This document shows positions 8,375 to 16,169 of a stretch of DNA of 43,531 nucleotides, piece by piece (positions within the stretch are counted from its first letter, which is position 1; each line of letters opens with the position of its first letter). The notes under the pieces are model-generated. The model saw nothing but the letters and a program-made list of their open reading frames with translations, was not told the DNA's origin and ran no database searches. The position numbers and the translations under genes are program-made. The stretch is from Desulfosporosinus cupriresistens (GTDB lineage: Bacteria > Bacillota > Desulfitobacteriia > Desulfitobacteriales > Desulfitobacteriaceae). The stretch is taken from contig NZ_MASS01000034.1 of NCBI RefSeq assembly GCF_001707885.1, positions 1-43,531 on the forward strand. Reading direction: 5' to 3'.

Positions 8375-9487
8375 TTAATCACCGTTCAATACCTTAATCA
8401 TAAAATCATTGGTAATCTCCCGCTGAACCGTAAGCAACCGGTTTACTTTCTTATAATCTATTTCCTTTTTAGAAATAAGAATTGCTTCCTCCGCACTATT
8501 TGCTACTCGATCCGTTAATTCTGTAATATTTAAGATATTATCAAGCCTATTACTAAAATGACTGGGATAGGTAACAATAAATTTCTTATTCAAATTGATC
8601 GAAAATGATGTTCCATGAAATGAATCAGTTACAATGTATTCTGCATTGTTGATGTATGAAACAAACTCATTGACGGTTGGCAACAGCCTTATGCTTCCAC
8701 CCTTCATACGCTGATGGAGCATATTAGTCAATCTGATAATCTTTAATCCTGTTACTTTTGACAATTCAACCGCATATTCTGCGGCTTTGCTGTCGCCATG
8801 CAGTTGGTATACGAGAATAAATGGTTCCTTCTCTCCTAAAGGATTTGCAAGCTGTTCCCAATCCTTCTTAATAAGCATATAGGTGGGATCTAACACTCGC
8901 GTTTTAATTGGTACGTCAATACCAATTAAAATATCCAAACCAGACTGCTCACGTACCGAAATTGCACTATATTGTTGCAAATCCTTTTCAACTTTATGAA
9001 GCTCATCTTTAGTTAAAGAACTTTTGCCAAAGCTTGCGGAATAGGCGATTCTCTTTTTGTCCTTTGGCACAAAGGTTAAGAAGAATGGTCTTTCAAAATC
9101 CTTAATAAAGAAGTTGTTCCAAACCTGGTCACTACCGGTACAATAAACATCTGCAATTGGTGTGTCTTCCCACAACTCCTTCTCGGAATAATATGTTTTT
9201 GTCAAGGGTACATATTGCCCTAAAAAGCGGTCAAATACCTTTTTTTGCATTTTGTAAGACGGTACTTTTATCACTGTTACAACTGCGCTTTTTATCACAC
9301 TATCATAATGCATTTGGGATTCGTTAAAAATCTGCTTAAAAGAACCATAGTTAAGATATCTTTGGGGACAATAATCGATAATCTCCGCCTCATGCCCCAA
9401 ACGCTCAAAATATTTAATTGTTGCATAAGCCTGCAAAGCCGAACCATAATTATACACTCTGTGGTATGTAATTACCGATATTTTCAT
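8375..9487 (-). CDS. Polysaccharide pyruvyl transferase family protein (second copy)
   Basis: The 370-residue protein starts with ITYHRVYNYGSALQAYA and has the family's CTGSDQVWN (about residues 115-123), RIAYSASFG and the late VTDSFHGTSFSINLNKKF block. These define the PF04230-type family that transfers pyruvyl or related groups to glycans. The SDQVWN subtype is distinct from the copy at 1518-2627 and is the type usually found next to FrhB-like proteins, which follows immediately downstream with a one-base gap. The two therefore probably act in one modification step. The AGAGGTG ribosome site is 5-6 bases before the ATG. The 200 bases upstream (9488-9690) show no gene. Confidence 0.82.
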   Translation of the reverse strand: MKISVITYHRVYNYGSALQAYATIKYFERLGHEAEIIDYCPQRYLNYGSFKQIFNESQMHYDSVIKSAVVTVIKVPSYKMQKKVFDRFLGQYVPLTKTYYSEKELWEDTPIADVYCTGSDQVWNNFFIKDFERPFFLTFVPKDKKRIAYSASFGKSSLTKDELHKVEKDLQQYSAISVREQSGLDILIGIDVPIKTRVLDPTYMLIKKDWEQLANPLGEKEPFILVYQLHGDSKAAEYAVELSKVTGLKIIRLTNMLHQRMKGGSIRLLPTVNEFVSYINNAEYIVTDSFHGTSFSINLNKKFIVTYPSHFSNRLDNILNITELTDRVANSAEEAILISKKEIDYKKVNRLLTVQREITNDFMIKVLNGD

Positions 9488-9690
9488 TTCTGCACCTCTT
9501 GGCTTTAAGATTACTAGTATTACATCTAGTACAAAACTTTATAAAACGGAATATCTATTCTGTACTTTACGATTAGAAGTGGAATCCAATAATTATTACA
9601 TCATAATCCCTAAAGCTCTGGGATGAAAATATCTTGATACATCGTTTTAAGTACGACTCCGCATTACAATAATTCAGATTTTGAATTCAT

Positions 9691-9954
9691 TCACGTTTTA
9701 TACAATTTCGTCTTTTTCCTTACATAATTTTCATAGAGTCCAACAGTTTTTGTGCTTACCCTATCCCAATCAAATCTTTCTAAAATAGAATCGGAGATAA
9801 TCTGTGTAGTTTGAGCTTTCTTAGTTGCACGGCACTCAGGGCAACGTCCAGGTTCATTGGTGAACCCTTTTTGAGCATTGAATTCTTGTTCGGATGCTGT
9901 AAACTCGAAGTCTCGGCCACAGTCTTTGCAACGAAGGATTTTGTCATTAAACAT
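9691..9954 (-). CDS. Small zinc-ribbon protein with a foreign glycosyltransferase tail
   Basis: Residues 1-48 form a probable zinc ribbon with CKDCGRDFEF and CPECRATKKAQ (four Cys in two CxxC pairs), a small protein family common in Firmicutes and of unknown role. Residues about 49-87 (ILERFDWDRVSTKTVGLYE) do not belong to that family. They look exactly like the last helix of a family-4 glycosyltransferase. The gene upstream at 9970-10986 is a GT4 lacking that tail, so the zinc-ribbon coding segment seems to have inserted near the 3' end of the GT4 gene and fused in frame to the severed end. It has its own strong GGAGG site 9 bases before the ATG. Whether the chimera folds or functions is unknown. 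Confidence 0.7.
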   Translation of the reverse strand: MFNDKILRCKDCGRDFEFTASEQEFNAQKGFTNEPGRCPECRATKKAQTTQIISDSILERFDWDRVSTKTVGLYENYVRKKTKLYKT

Positions 9955-9969
9955 ATAAAATAACCTCCA

Positions 9970-10986
9970 CTAATATTTACAGATTTCTGTTACGGTGTTA
10001 TTCATTAAAATGGCCAGTTTATCTCGAAGGTCCTTAATATTTCCCTTTTCAAAACAATCTCCGTATTCTTGAACAACCTGTATATTTTCCTCGATATCAC
10101 TAACCAGACAAGCACATCCATAGCTCATCGCTTCCAGTAGGCTTATTGGCATACCTTCCACATCACTGGGAAGCACATAGAGATAACAGTTGGAAAATAA
10201 CTCCTCTAGCTCCTGTCCTTGGACGAAGCCGATCATAATCACACGTTTGTCCTTCGCTACCTTCTTTTTGATTTCTTCCACATACTCATTGGTATGGCTG
10301 CTACTACCAGCTACCACCAGCTTCTTATCAGTATCAACTTCCTTAAATGCATCTAGCAAATAATGCAATCCTTTTTCAGGAACAATTCGTGCAAGAAATA
10401 GGATATAGTTATCTTTCTCTAAGCCGTACTTTTCTTTTATAAATTGCGCTTCACGGACTACCGGCTTATTTACGCCGTTAGGGATTAATTGAGTCTCTCT
10501 GCCGTATACATCTTTGAAATACTGCTGTACATTTTTAGAAAGCACGATCACTTCATCCGCATACTTAGCGGCTATCATTTCACCAAATTTGATATACTTC
10601 GTTGCAAAACCGCCCCACTTAGCACGCTGCCAATCCAATCCGTGAATAGTTGCCACCGTCCGGATTCCAAACAGATGCGGTATCCACAGCATGGCGCAAG
10701 GGCCTTCCGCATGATAGTGGATTACATCGTAACGGGAAAACAGTGCACGAATAGTAGCAAAGAAGGAATACAACAGCGCGTCCAAGCTCTTCAAATTGAT
10801 GGTTGGAACAGTTACAATGCGAACGCCCTTATAATCTTTGTCTTTTTTGAATTCTTTGGCCGCGCGGTTATATGCAGTCACTTTATGTCCCTGCTTCACC
10901 ATCCGTGTGGACAACTCTTCCACAACGATTTCCACGCCGCCCTCGCGGGAAGGAATTCTTTTGTGCCCTATCATCGCTATTTTCAT
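9970..10986 (-). CDS. Family 4 glycosyltransferase, C-terminally truncated
   Basis: This is a GT-B enzyme of the GT4 family. The N-terminal domain has GHKRIPSREGGVEIVVEEL (the glycine-rich acceptor loop) and HYHAEGPCA. The C-terminal domain has LFLARIVPEKGLHYLLDAF and SDVEGMPISLLEAMSYGCACLVSDI, the E-x7-E retaining motif region. At 338 residues it is some 35-40 shorter than normal: it ends abruptly as LMNNTVTEICKY, without the final RFxWDRVxxxTxxLY helix, which is found instead at the end of the downstream zinc-ribbon ORF. It probably transfers a hexose to the lipid-linked EPS unit. That final helix normally packs back on the N-terminal domain, so activity may be impaired. The start has a modest AGGA site. 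Confidence 0.82.
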   Translation of the reverse strand: MKIAMIGHKRIPSREGGVEIVVEELSTRMVKQGHKVTAYNRAAKEFKKDKDYKGVRIVTVPTINLKSLDALLYSFFATIRALFSRYDVIHYHAEGPCAMLWIPHLFGIRTVATIHGLDWQRAKWGGFATKYIKFGEMIAAKYADEVIVLSKNVQQYFKDVYGRETQLIPNGVNKPVVREAQFIKEKYGLEKDNYILFLARIVPEKGLHYLLDAFKEVDTDKKLVVAGSSSHTNEYVEEIKKKVAKDKRVIMIGFVQGQELEELFSNCYLYVLPSDVEGMPISLLEAMSYGCACLVSDIEENIQVVQEYGDCFEKGNIKDLRDKLAILMNNTVTEICKY

Positions 10987-11121
10987 CGACTAATTCCTAA
11001 CTTTCTGTAATCTTTTCACACACATTAAACAGGCAATATAGCTTCACGATAACAGTCCTATGTTCATGCTGTCTGCTCTATTTTTCGTCCATCTTCATCT
11101 CCTTAATTACATTAATCCGCT

Positions 11122-12135
11122 TTATTTCTGTGCCTTATTAATAAAGCAATTCTCATAAATCGAATACTTATTGCCCTTAAAAACTTTATGCTTTACAATC
11201 CACCATCCGGGTACCCAGATATATTTGTGCATTGCTGGCGCTACACTACCAATCATCCAGCAATTGCGGTCGCAATGCTTCACGCACTCACGCACCTTGT
11301 CGGCTTGTTCGGAGTTCCACAGCTCATCCCAGGACTGCTCCTTTAGGTTGCCCATTACGGCCTTTTGCACCATACCATTGCATGGGATGACATCGCAGAA
11401 GGGGTCGATAAAAAAGGCGTCCTTGGACATCTCGCATGGAAGCAACCTTGGCTGTCCGTAGATGTAATTGATTAGTCCGTGATTGAAATAAGCACGGAAC
11501 CACTTCTTGGGTGACTTAGATTTGAGTAGTGTATTAATCAGCTTTTCGAAGTTTTGACCAACCTTCTGCTTATCGTCGATTTTGTTATCGGTCTTTCTGA
11601 AATAGAAGGAATTATGAAGTGTAGCCGTAGCAAACTCCATACCCATATCATTGGACAGTTCATAAAGAGGTACCAGGTCTTCACAGTTCATGTCCTGAAC
11701 GGTCATACCGAAACCAACATCCGTATGACCCATTTCAATGAGTTTATTAAGCGTACCATAACCTCTATTAAAACCATCCGGAATACCTCGAATCGTATCG
11801 TTGGTTTCCTGAAGACCTTCGATACTTATACGTATGCCTATCTGCGGAAATTCCTTACACAGGGTAATAATGCGGTCTGTAAAATAACCGTTGGTTGAAA
11901 TTACGATCCTATTTGTTTTTCTATACAACTCTCTTACGATTTCATGGATATCCTTTCGGATAAAGGGCTCACCTCCTGTGATATTGGTAAATGCCATCTC
12001 AGGTAATTTTCTGATTGTTTCCAGTGTAATTTCATCCTCCGGTCTGGACGGATCACGAAAACAGTCGCACATATTACATTTGGCGTTACATCTATATGTA
12101 ACGATAACGGTTCCATATAAATATCTTTTCGGCAT
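11122..12135 (-). CDS. Radical SAM protein with SPASM-like C-terminus
   Basis: The canonical radical SAM cluster CNAKCNMC (CxxxCxxC, about residues 17-24) is followed by NITGGEPFIRKD (the GGE S-adenosylmethionine motif) and RISIEGLQETNDTIRG. The C-terminus holds further cysteines (CDVIPCNGM, then CVKHCDRNCWM) spaced as in SPASM/twitch auxiliary cluster domains. Such enzymes do radical chemistry in anaerobes. In glycan loci they may epimerise, dehydrate or otherwise remodel sugars or lipid carriers, but no substrate can be assigned here. One base separates it from the upstream GT4 gene (12137), so the two are co-translated. The start ATG follows AAAAGAGGTAA. Confidence 0.85.
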   Translation of the reverse strand: MPKRYLYGTVIVTYRCNAKCNMCDCFRDPSRPEDEITLETIRKLPEMAFTNITGGEPFIRKDIHEIVRELYRKTNRIVISTNGYFTDRIITLCKEFPQIGIRISIEGLQETNDTIRGIPDGFNRGYGTLNKLIEMGHTDVGFGMTVQDMNCEDLVPLYELSNDMGMEFATATLHNSFYFRKTDNKIDDKQKVGQNFEKLINTLLKSKSPKKWFRAYFNHGLINYIYGQPRLLPCEMSKDAFFIDPFCDVIPCNGMVQKAVMGNLKEQSWDELWNSEQADKVRECVKHCDRNCWMIGSVAPAMHKYIWVPGWWIVKHKVFKGNKYSIYENCFINKAQK

Positions 12136-12136
12136 T

Positions 12137-13378
12137 TCATTTACCTCTTTTAGAAATGATTTTGTTGTATTCGCATATAATAAAATCTACGTAATTGTCT
12201 GGATTAAAATCTGCTTTTGCTTTTTCAATCGCTGCTTTGCTCATCTGTATATAGGTTTCCTCATCCAGCTCCAACAGCTTGTTCATCTTATCTGATAAAT
12301 CATTGGCGTTCTTGGACTCGAATACATAGCCGGTTACGCCGTCTTCCACTAGTTCAGGCAAGCCGCCGATGTTTGAAGCTATAACTGGTCTACCCTTAGA
12401 CATGGCTTCCATCACCGAATAAGGACCGTTCTCATACCATTCCGAAGGAAGAACAACCGCCTTGCTTTCCGCAACAATGGTCTGGAGCTCTTCTCCCGTC
12501 TTAAAGCCTAGCAACTTAACTTTGGCGCCCAGTTGATTGCCTACAATATATCGTTTCAATTCTTCCTTTTGAGGACCATTTCCAAGCAACCAAAGCTCGT
12601 CATCGCTCTTTACTTTTTTCATTGCTTCGATGAGGGTTAAGATCCCTTTTTCTTGGGATAGCCTTCCGAAGAAAAGAATGTAGTTCCCAACCTTTTGCGG
12701 CAACTCATAAACGGTATTAATTGGAAGAAGGTTCTTTCTATGAATAATTGGGGATTTAGTAAACCGAGCCTGATCCAACTTCTTCCTATAAAAACCGGAT
12801 GGCGTAATATATGTGTCTATTTTGTTGTAGGTTTTTTTGAACAGATAATAATTGGCCTCAAGCATGGCAATGACACTCTTGGCCGTTGAATCCTTTGTAC
12901 ATTTATTCTTAACGCAATTTATAAAGTGCTTACCGAGGCACTTCTCGCATACCATACCCCCAGAAAGCATGGTGTAATTAGGGCAGGCACAAATCAAGTC
13001 ATGCATGACAAACATAATAGGGATATTATACTTGTTAAGTGCATCCACGATTGAAAGGGAGATTTGTCTATGGACAAGATTAAAAATAGCCAGATCTGGC
13101 TTTTCCGCGTGGATTAACTGCTCCATCTTATCCTTGGACTCTTTGGAATATATAAGCTTCAGTGCCGCTTTTGCCTTATTCAAGACGCCACCGCCATTGT
13201 TGTAATCTACATTGGAAACAAAATATTGCGCTTGCTCACAAGGGAAATTCTTCTCGTCCTCCATGGCAAAGTACACAACCTCATGACCACGATTCATCAG
13301 GGATTCGGCAAGCGTAAAGTAATATGTTTCTGAACCACCCTTGCGATAATGAAATTTATTAACTAATAGTATCTTCAT
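12137..13378 (-). CDS. Family 4 glycosyltransferase with a cysteine-rich insert
   Basis: The 413-residue GT4 enzyme has NKFHYRKGGSETYYFTLAE at the N-terminus, FVMHDLICACPNY at mid-protein, and C-terminal LFFGRLSQEKGILTLIEAM and PSEWYENGPYSVMEAMSKGR, including the E-x7-E region that binds the nucleotide sugar. A cysteine cluster (CACPNY, CEKCLGKHF, CVKNKC, about residues 127-165) is typical of a GT4 subgroup and may bind zinc or iron-sulfur. It is intact, unlike its relatives at 6841-7209 and 9970-10986. As the first glycosyltransferase after the initiating sugar phosphotransferase it may add the second sugar, but gene order is weak evidence. Confidence 0.88.
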   Translation of the reverse strand: MKILLVNKFHYRKGGSETYYFTLAESLMNRGHEVVYFAMEDEKNFPCEQAQYFVSNVDYNNGGGVLNKAKAALKLIYSKESKDKMEQLIHAEKPDLAIFNLVHRQISLSIVDALNKYNIPIMFVMHDLICACPNYTMLSGGMVCEKCLGKHFINCVKNKCTKDSTAKSVIAMLEANYYLFKKTYNKIDTYITPSGFYRKKLDQARFTKSPIIHRKNLLPINTVYELPQKVGNYILFFGRLSQEKGILTLIEAMKKVKSDDELWLLGNGPQKEELKRYIVGNQLGAKVKLLGFKTGEELQTIVAESKAVVLPSEWYENGPYSVMEAMSKGRPVIASNIGGLPELVEDGVTGYVFESKNANDLSDKMNKLLELDEETYIQMSKAAIEKAKADFNPDNYVDFIICEYNKIISKRGK

Positions 13379-13475
13379 CTATGTATCACCAAACCCCCAA
13401 GCGAGGCTGTCTCCTTCTAGAATCTCTTACTCCGCTCCATCCCATATCCAGCACGGCATCTGCAGCCTCTGCCTT

Positions 13476-14867
13476 CTAACTGGCCCCCCGTCTCCCTAAC
13501 ACCACAGGCACCGTCCTAGCCAGGATTCCCATATCTAACCAAAACGACCATCGATCTACATACTCGGCGTCCATTGCCATCCACTCATCAAAATCCACTT
13601 GATTCCGTCCACTAATTTGCCAAACACACGTAATCCCCGGCTTAACAGCCAACCTCTTGCGATGCTTCGGATCATACATATTAACCTCACTCGGTAATGG
13701 AGGGCGTGGCCCGACCAAACTCATTTCGCCCAAGAATACGTTCCATAATTGTGGCAACTCGTCCAAACTCGTCTTCCTTAAAAACCTTCCGACCCGAGTA
13801 ACCCGAGGATCGTTTGTAATCTTAAACACCGGCCCACTCATCTCATTAAGATGAGCTAACTTGGACTTAAGTTCTTCCGCATTCACAACCATCGATCTAA
13901 ACTTATACATCTTGAAAATCCGGCCATTTAATCCAACCCGTTCTTGACCAAAAAATACCGGACCCGGAGACGAGACTTTAACAGCGATCGCAATTGCGAA
14001 CAGCATTGGACTTATAACTACAAGGCCAATACCCGTAATAATGACATCCATGCCTCTCTTGGCTAATTCCTGCACAGGCAACCTTGGACTAGCATCATAG
14101 GCAACCATCGGAAGTCCACCAAAATCAATCGGTCTACTCCGTGCAACTTTAGCCACTGTCTCATCAAGTAGAACCGTTGCTGTTTTCCCCATGAGATCTA
14201 GCAATTCAAGACACTCCTTCACCCGTCGATCGGACAAGGGTGCCGTTATAACCGTAAGATCTACTATTTTCGAACTTATTGCCGTTTGAAGATTTGAATA
14301 ATCACCTAAGTATGGGATCTCCAGACCATTACGTTCAGGGGCCAAGTAACCAACCACTTTGTAACCCAACTGAGGATTTTTATTGACTTTATCTAAATAA
14401 GAGTGAGCAGCTTGCCCGCTACCAAGGATTAGAACATAACGAGTATTTCTTCCTATCGTGCGCCAAGCTTGCAGCATCAGTCGAACCATTAAATGTACGC
14501 CTAACGTGAGGCAAAGCGCTGTAGCCTCAAAGTAAAATACAAATCGGTTATGTATCAGCGAAGGCTCATATAATGTAACAGACGCAATGGTTACGGCGAA
14601 GGTAACTACATGCGCTTTAATGAGCTGCTTGGTTTCCAAACCTACGGACATAAACCGCCTAGACTGGTATACTTGATTAACGTTAGAGCTAATCATCCAG
14701 CATAAGCTATAGACCAAAAATATAAGAAAGTATTGTTCCCAAGCACTACCAGGCATAGCATGTTTATATTGATAAAGTTCTACCGTAAAGAAAAACCCTA
14801 AACCAAGGACAATTAAATCTACTATCTGGGAGATGTCATCTAATATGGCACCGTATTCTCTTAACAC
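13476..14867 (-). CDS. Undecaprenyl-phosphate sugar-1-phosphate transferase (EPS initiating enzyme, WbaP/ExoY type)
   Basis: The 463-residue protein starts with about five membrane helices, continues with a Rossmann-like CoA_binding_3 domain (VLILGSGQAAHSYLDKV) and ends with the bacterial sugar transferase domain: KRGMDVIITGIGLVVISP, KMYKFRSM, DELPQLWNVFLGEMSLVGPRP and PGITCVWQISGR. This enzyme attaches the first sugar-1-phosphate to undecaprenyl phosphate and so commits EPS synthesis. The GTG start is preceded by AGGGG at 10 bases and overlaps the stop of a short upstream reading frame (14861-14998). It heads the downstream EPS operon. A promoter-like element lies about 355 bases upstream (15223-15305), leaving a long leader. 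Confidence 0.92.
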   Translation of the reverse strand: MLREYGAILDDISQIVDLIVLGLGFFFTVELYQYKHAMPGSAWEQYFLIFLVYSLCWMISSNVNQVYQSRRFMSVGLETKQLIKAHVVTFAVTIASVTLYEPSLIHNRFVFYFEATALCLTLGVHLMVRLMLQAWRTIGRNTRYVLILGSGQAAHSYLDKVNKNPQLGYKVVGYLAPERNGLEIPYLGDYSNLQTAISSKIVDLTVITAPLSDRRVKECLELLDLMGKTATVLLDETVAKVARSRPIDFGGLPMVAYDASPRLPVQELAKRGMDVIITGIGLVVISPMLFAIAIAVKVSSPGPVFFGQERVGLNGRIFKMYKFRSMVVNAEELKSKLAHLNEMSGPVFKITNDPRVTRVGRFLRKTSLDELPQLWNVFLGEMSLVGPRPPLPSEVNMYDPKHRKRLAVKPGITCVWQISGRNQVDFDEWMAMDAEYVDRWSFWLDMGILARTVPVVLGRRGAS

Positions 14868-14998
14868 TTTCTCTCATCCCCTTCGAGATGAAGCTTTCTT
14901 CTCTTAAAATTGGCTGAGAGTACCATATACTTACATTCTGATATATGATCCATTAGCGGTTTTTTCCCTAAACCTTCTGGCAGCAATATCAACTTCAT
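14861..14998 (-). CDS. Possible 45-residue leader ORF overlapping the sugar transferase start
   Basis: An ATG at 14998 follows GAGAGGGG by 8 bases and opens a 45-codon frame (MKLILLPEGLGKKPLMDHIS... ending in ERKC). Its TAA (14861-14863) overlaps the GTG of the sugar transferase gene in a GTGTTAA arrangement, which is typical of translational coupling. I do not recognise the peptide; it is basic and not clearly membrane-bound. It lies in the long untranslated leader of the EPS operon. It could be a real small protein, a regulatory leader peptide, or chance. The ribosome site and the overlap are the only support. Confidence 0.35.
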   Translation of the reverse strand: MKLILLPEGLGKKPLMDHISECKYMVLSANFKRRKLHLEGDERKC

Positions 14999-15222
14999 AT
15001 CTGGAACCCCTCTCTTCCTCGGTCTAAAAAACCTCGTAAAATCTATTTAAGGCCTAATGTCACCTAACATTAAAGCTAAGGATTTCCGGTTAAATTATTG
15101 ACGGGACCTTCATTTACAACATAAATACAGAATTATTGCCTCCTAACTAAAAGTATTCTGCTACGGGCAACATACCCATAGCATCAAGGATCTCCATGCC
15201 TAGGACCCATCTACCCTCACTT
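14999..15222 (-). promoter_or_regulatory. Long untranslated leader of the EPS biosynthesis operon
   Basis: The predicted start of transcription just below 15223 leaves some 220 bases before the small ORF and about 350 before the sugar transferase. No gene was found in it beyond very short frames; one reads MEILDAMGMLPVAEYF and ends near 15150. I saw no clear RfaH/ops-type box and no intrinsic terminator. A leader this long before an EPS operon could host processive antitermination or another RNA control, but no known element was recognised. Confidence 0.35.
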
Positions 15223-15305
15223 ATTATAAAATGCTTCCAATATTTGTACATCCGTGTAAGCTACAGGACAAATAAATAAATTCCACAGTATTTCCTACAG
15301 GTTAA
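15223..15305 (-). promoter_or_regulatory. Duplicated activator-type promoter P1 (EPS operon)
   Basis: On the minus strand a perfect TATAAT (15223-15228) has no good -35 box. Instead it has a CCTGTAG box at 15261-15267, within an imperfect inverted CCTGTAGCTTACACGG centred near -43, and a second CCTGTAG exactly 34 bp further up (15295-15301). The whole block aligns without gaps with 22730-22812, at roughly 80% identity by eye, including box spacing. A site centred near -43 is the usual place for a LuxR-type activator. The ComA-like regulator encoded next door is the obvious candidate; that is inference. Confidence 0.6.
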
Positions 15306-15316
15306 AATTGATAGAT

Positions 15317-15370
15317 AATAGAATGCAAAAGAGCCACACATCACGTGTGACTCTTTTGCATTCTATTTTT
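15317..15370 (-). terminator. Strong hairpin terminator after the comA-like gene
   Basis: A long near-perfect inverted repeat (AATAGAATGCAAAAGAG, then CACAC / GTGTG, then CTCTTTTGCATTCTATT) lies directly downstream of the regulator gene, which ends at 15394. A-rich and T-rich flanks on both sides make it able to work in either direction. It separates the quorum-sensing operon from the P1 promoter of the EPS biosynthesis operon. Confidence 0.85.
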
Positions 15371-15393
15371 ATACAACCGTAAGCTTCCCTCTC

Positions 15394-16083
15394 TTAACTA
15401 ATCTTACTACTTTCCACTTTGTCTTTTGAATAAATCAATACAGCCTCTAACCGGGATTTCACACCTAGCTTTGACAGTATATTGCTAACATGGAAATCCA
15501 CAGTACGATTTTTTATACCCAATGTAGTAGCGATTTCCCTATTCCTCAAGCCCTGGGCAATAAACTCTATTATTTCTATTTCTTTTGGAGTAAGTAATGT
15601 ACCATAATTTTTTTCAGGCTCCATAATATTCGTTGTAATCTCTTCGCCAACAATCACAGATCTAAGATACGGTGCCATGTTTTGGGAAAAGTAGTACTTA
15701 CCACTAGAGGCCTGTAATATTGCTGCAGTCATTTCAGTTTTTGAACAGTCTTTAAGCAGAAAGCCATGGGCACCTTTATTTAAGGAGGCATTAACATACT
15801 CTTCGGGGTTTTGTCCAGTAAGCATAATAATACTGACATTTGAATCTAGCTCTTTAATTTTCTCAATCAAATCAGTTCCACAGAAATCAGGAAGATTAAT
15901 ATCCAGTAATACAACGTCCGGATGTTCCGCCTTCACAATTTTTAAAGAATCCCGTCCATTCTTAGCCGTTCCTACTACAGAAATATTGGGCTCAGAAGAT
16001 AGCAATGATACAGTACCTTCCGCAAAGAGTGTATGGTCATCCACTACTACCACTCTTATTGTCTTCTCTAAGCTAGATACCAT
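15394..16083 (-). CDS. comA: ComA-like LuxR/NarL-family response regulator
   Basis: The receiver domain shows VVVVDDHTLFAEG (acidic pair at residues 15-16), phospho-acceptor Asp61 in LLDINLPD, and the conserved Lys in GFLLKDC. The C-terminal GerE/LuxR helix-turn-helix reads LTPKEIEIIEFIAQGLRNRE...TVDFHVSNILSKLGV. At 229 residues it matches ComA/NarL regulators. Its partner kinase gene lies 86 bases upstream, and a GGAGGAGG site precedes the ATG. It would be phosphorylated by the ComP-like kinase when the prenylated ComX-type peptide binds. Likely targets are the two CCTGTAG promoters flanking the cassette (inference). The family assignment is firm; naming it ComA depends on the neighbouring comX, comQ and comP genes. 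Confidence 0.88.
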   Translation of the reverse strand: MVSSLEKTIRVVVVDDHTLFAEGTVSLLSSEPNISVVGTAKNGRDSLKIVKAEHPDVVLLDINLPDFCGTDLIEKIKELDSNVSIIMLTGQNPEEYVNASLNKGAHGFLLKDCSKTEMTAAILQASSGKYYFSQNMAPYLRSVIVGEEITTNIMEPEKNYGTLLTPKEIEIIEFIAQGLRNREIATTLGIKNRTVDFHVSNILSKLGVKSRLEAVLIYSKDKVESSKIS

Positions 16084-16169
16084 AATATTTCCTCCTCCAC
16101 TAACATCCTTATGTCTGACTGATAATTACACCTTCAAACTCGCCTATCCTTTACTCTTTTACCAAATCT

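Noticed and set aside
10489..11010. 173-codon open frame on the plus strand opposite the GT4 gene
   Set aside because: It lies wholly antisense to a well-supported gene, has no ribosome site and no recognisable domain.
11891..12295. 134-codon plus-strand frame across the radical SAM/GT4 junction
   Set aside because: It is antisense to two real genes and has no start signal.
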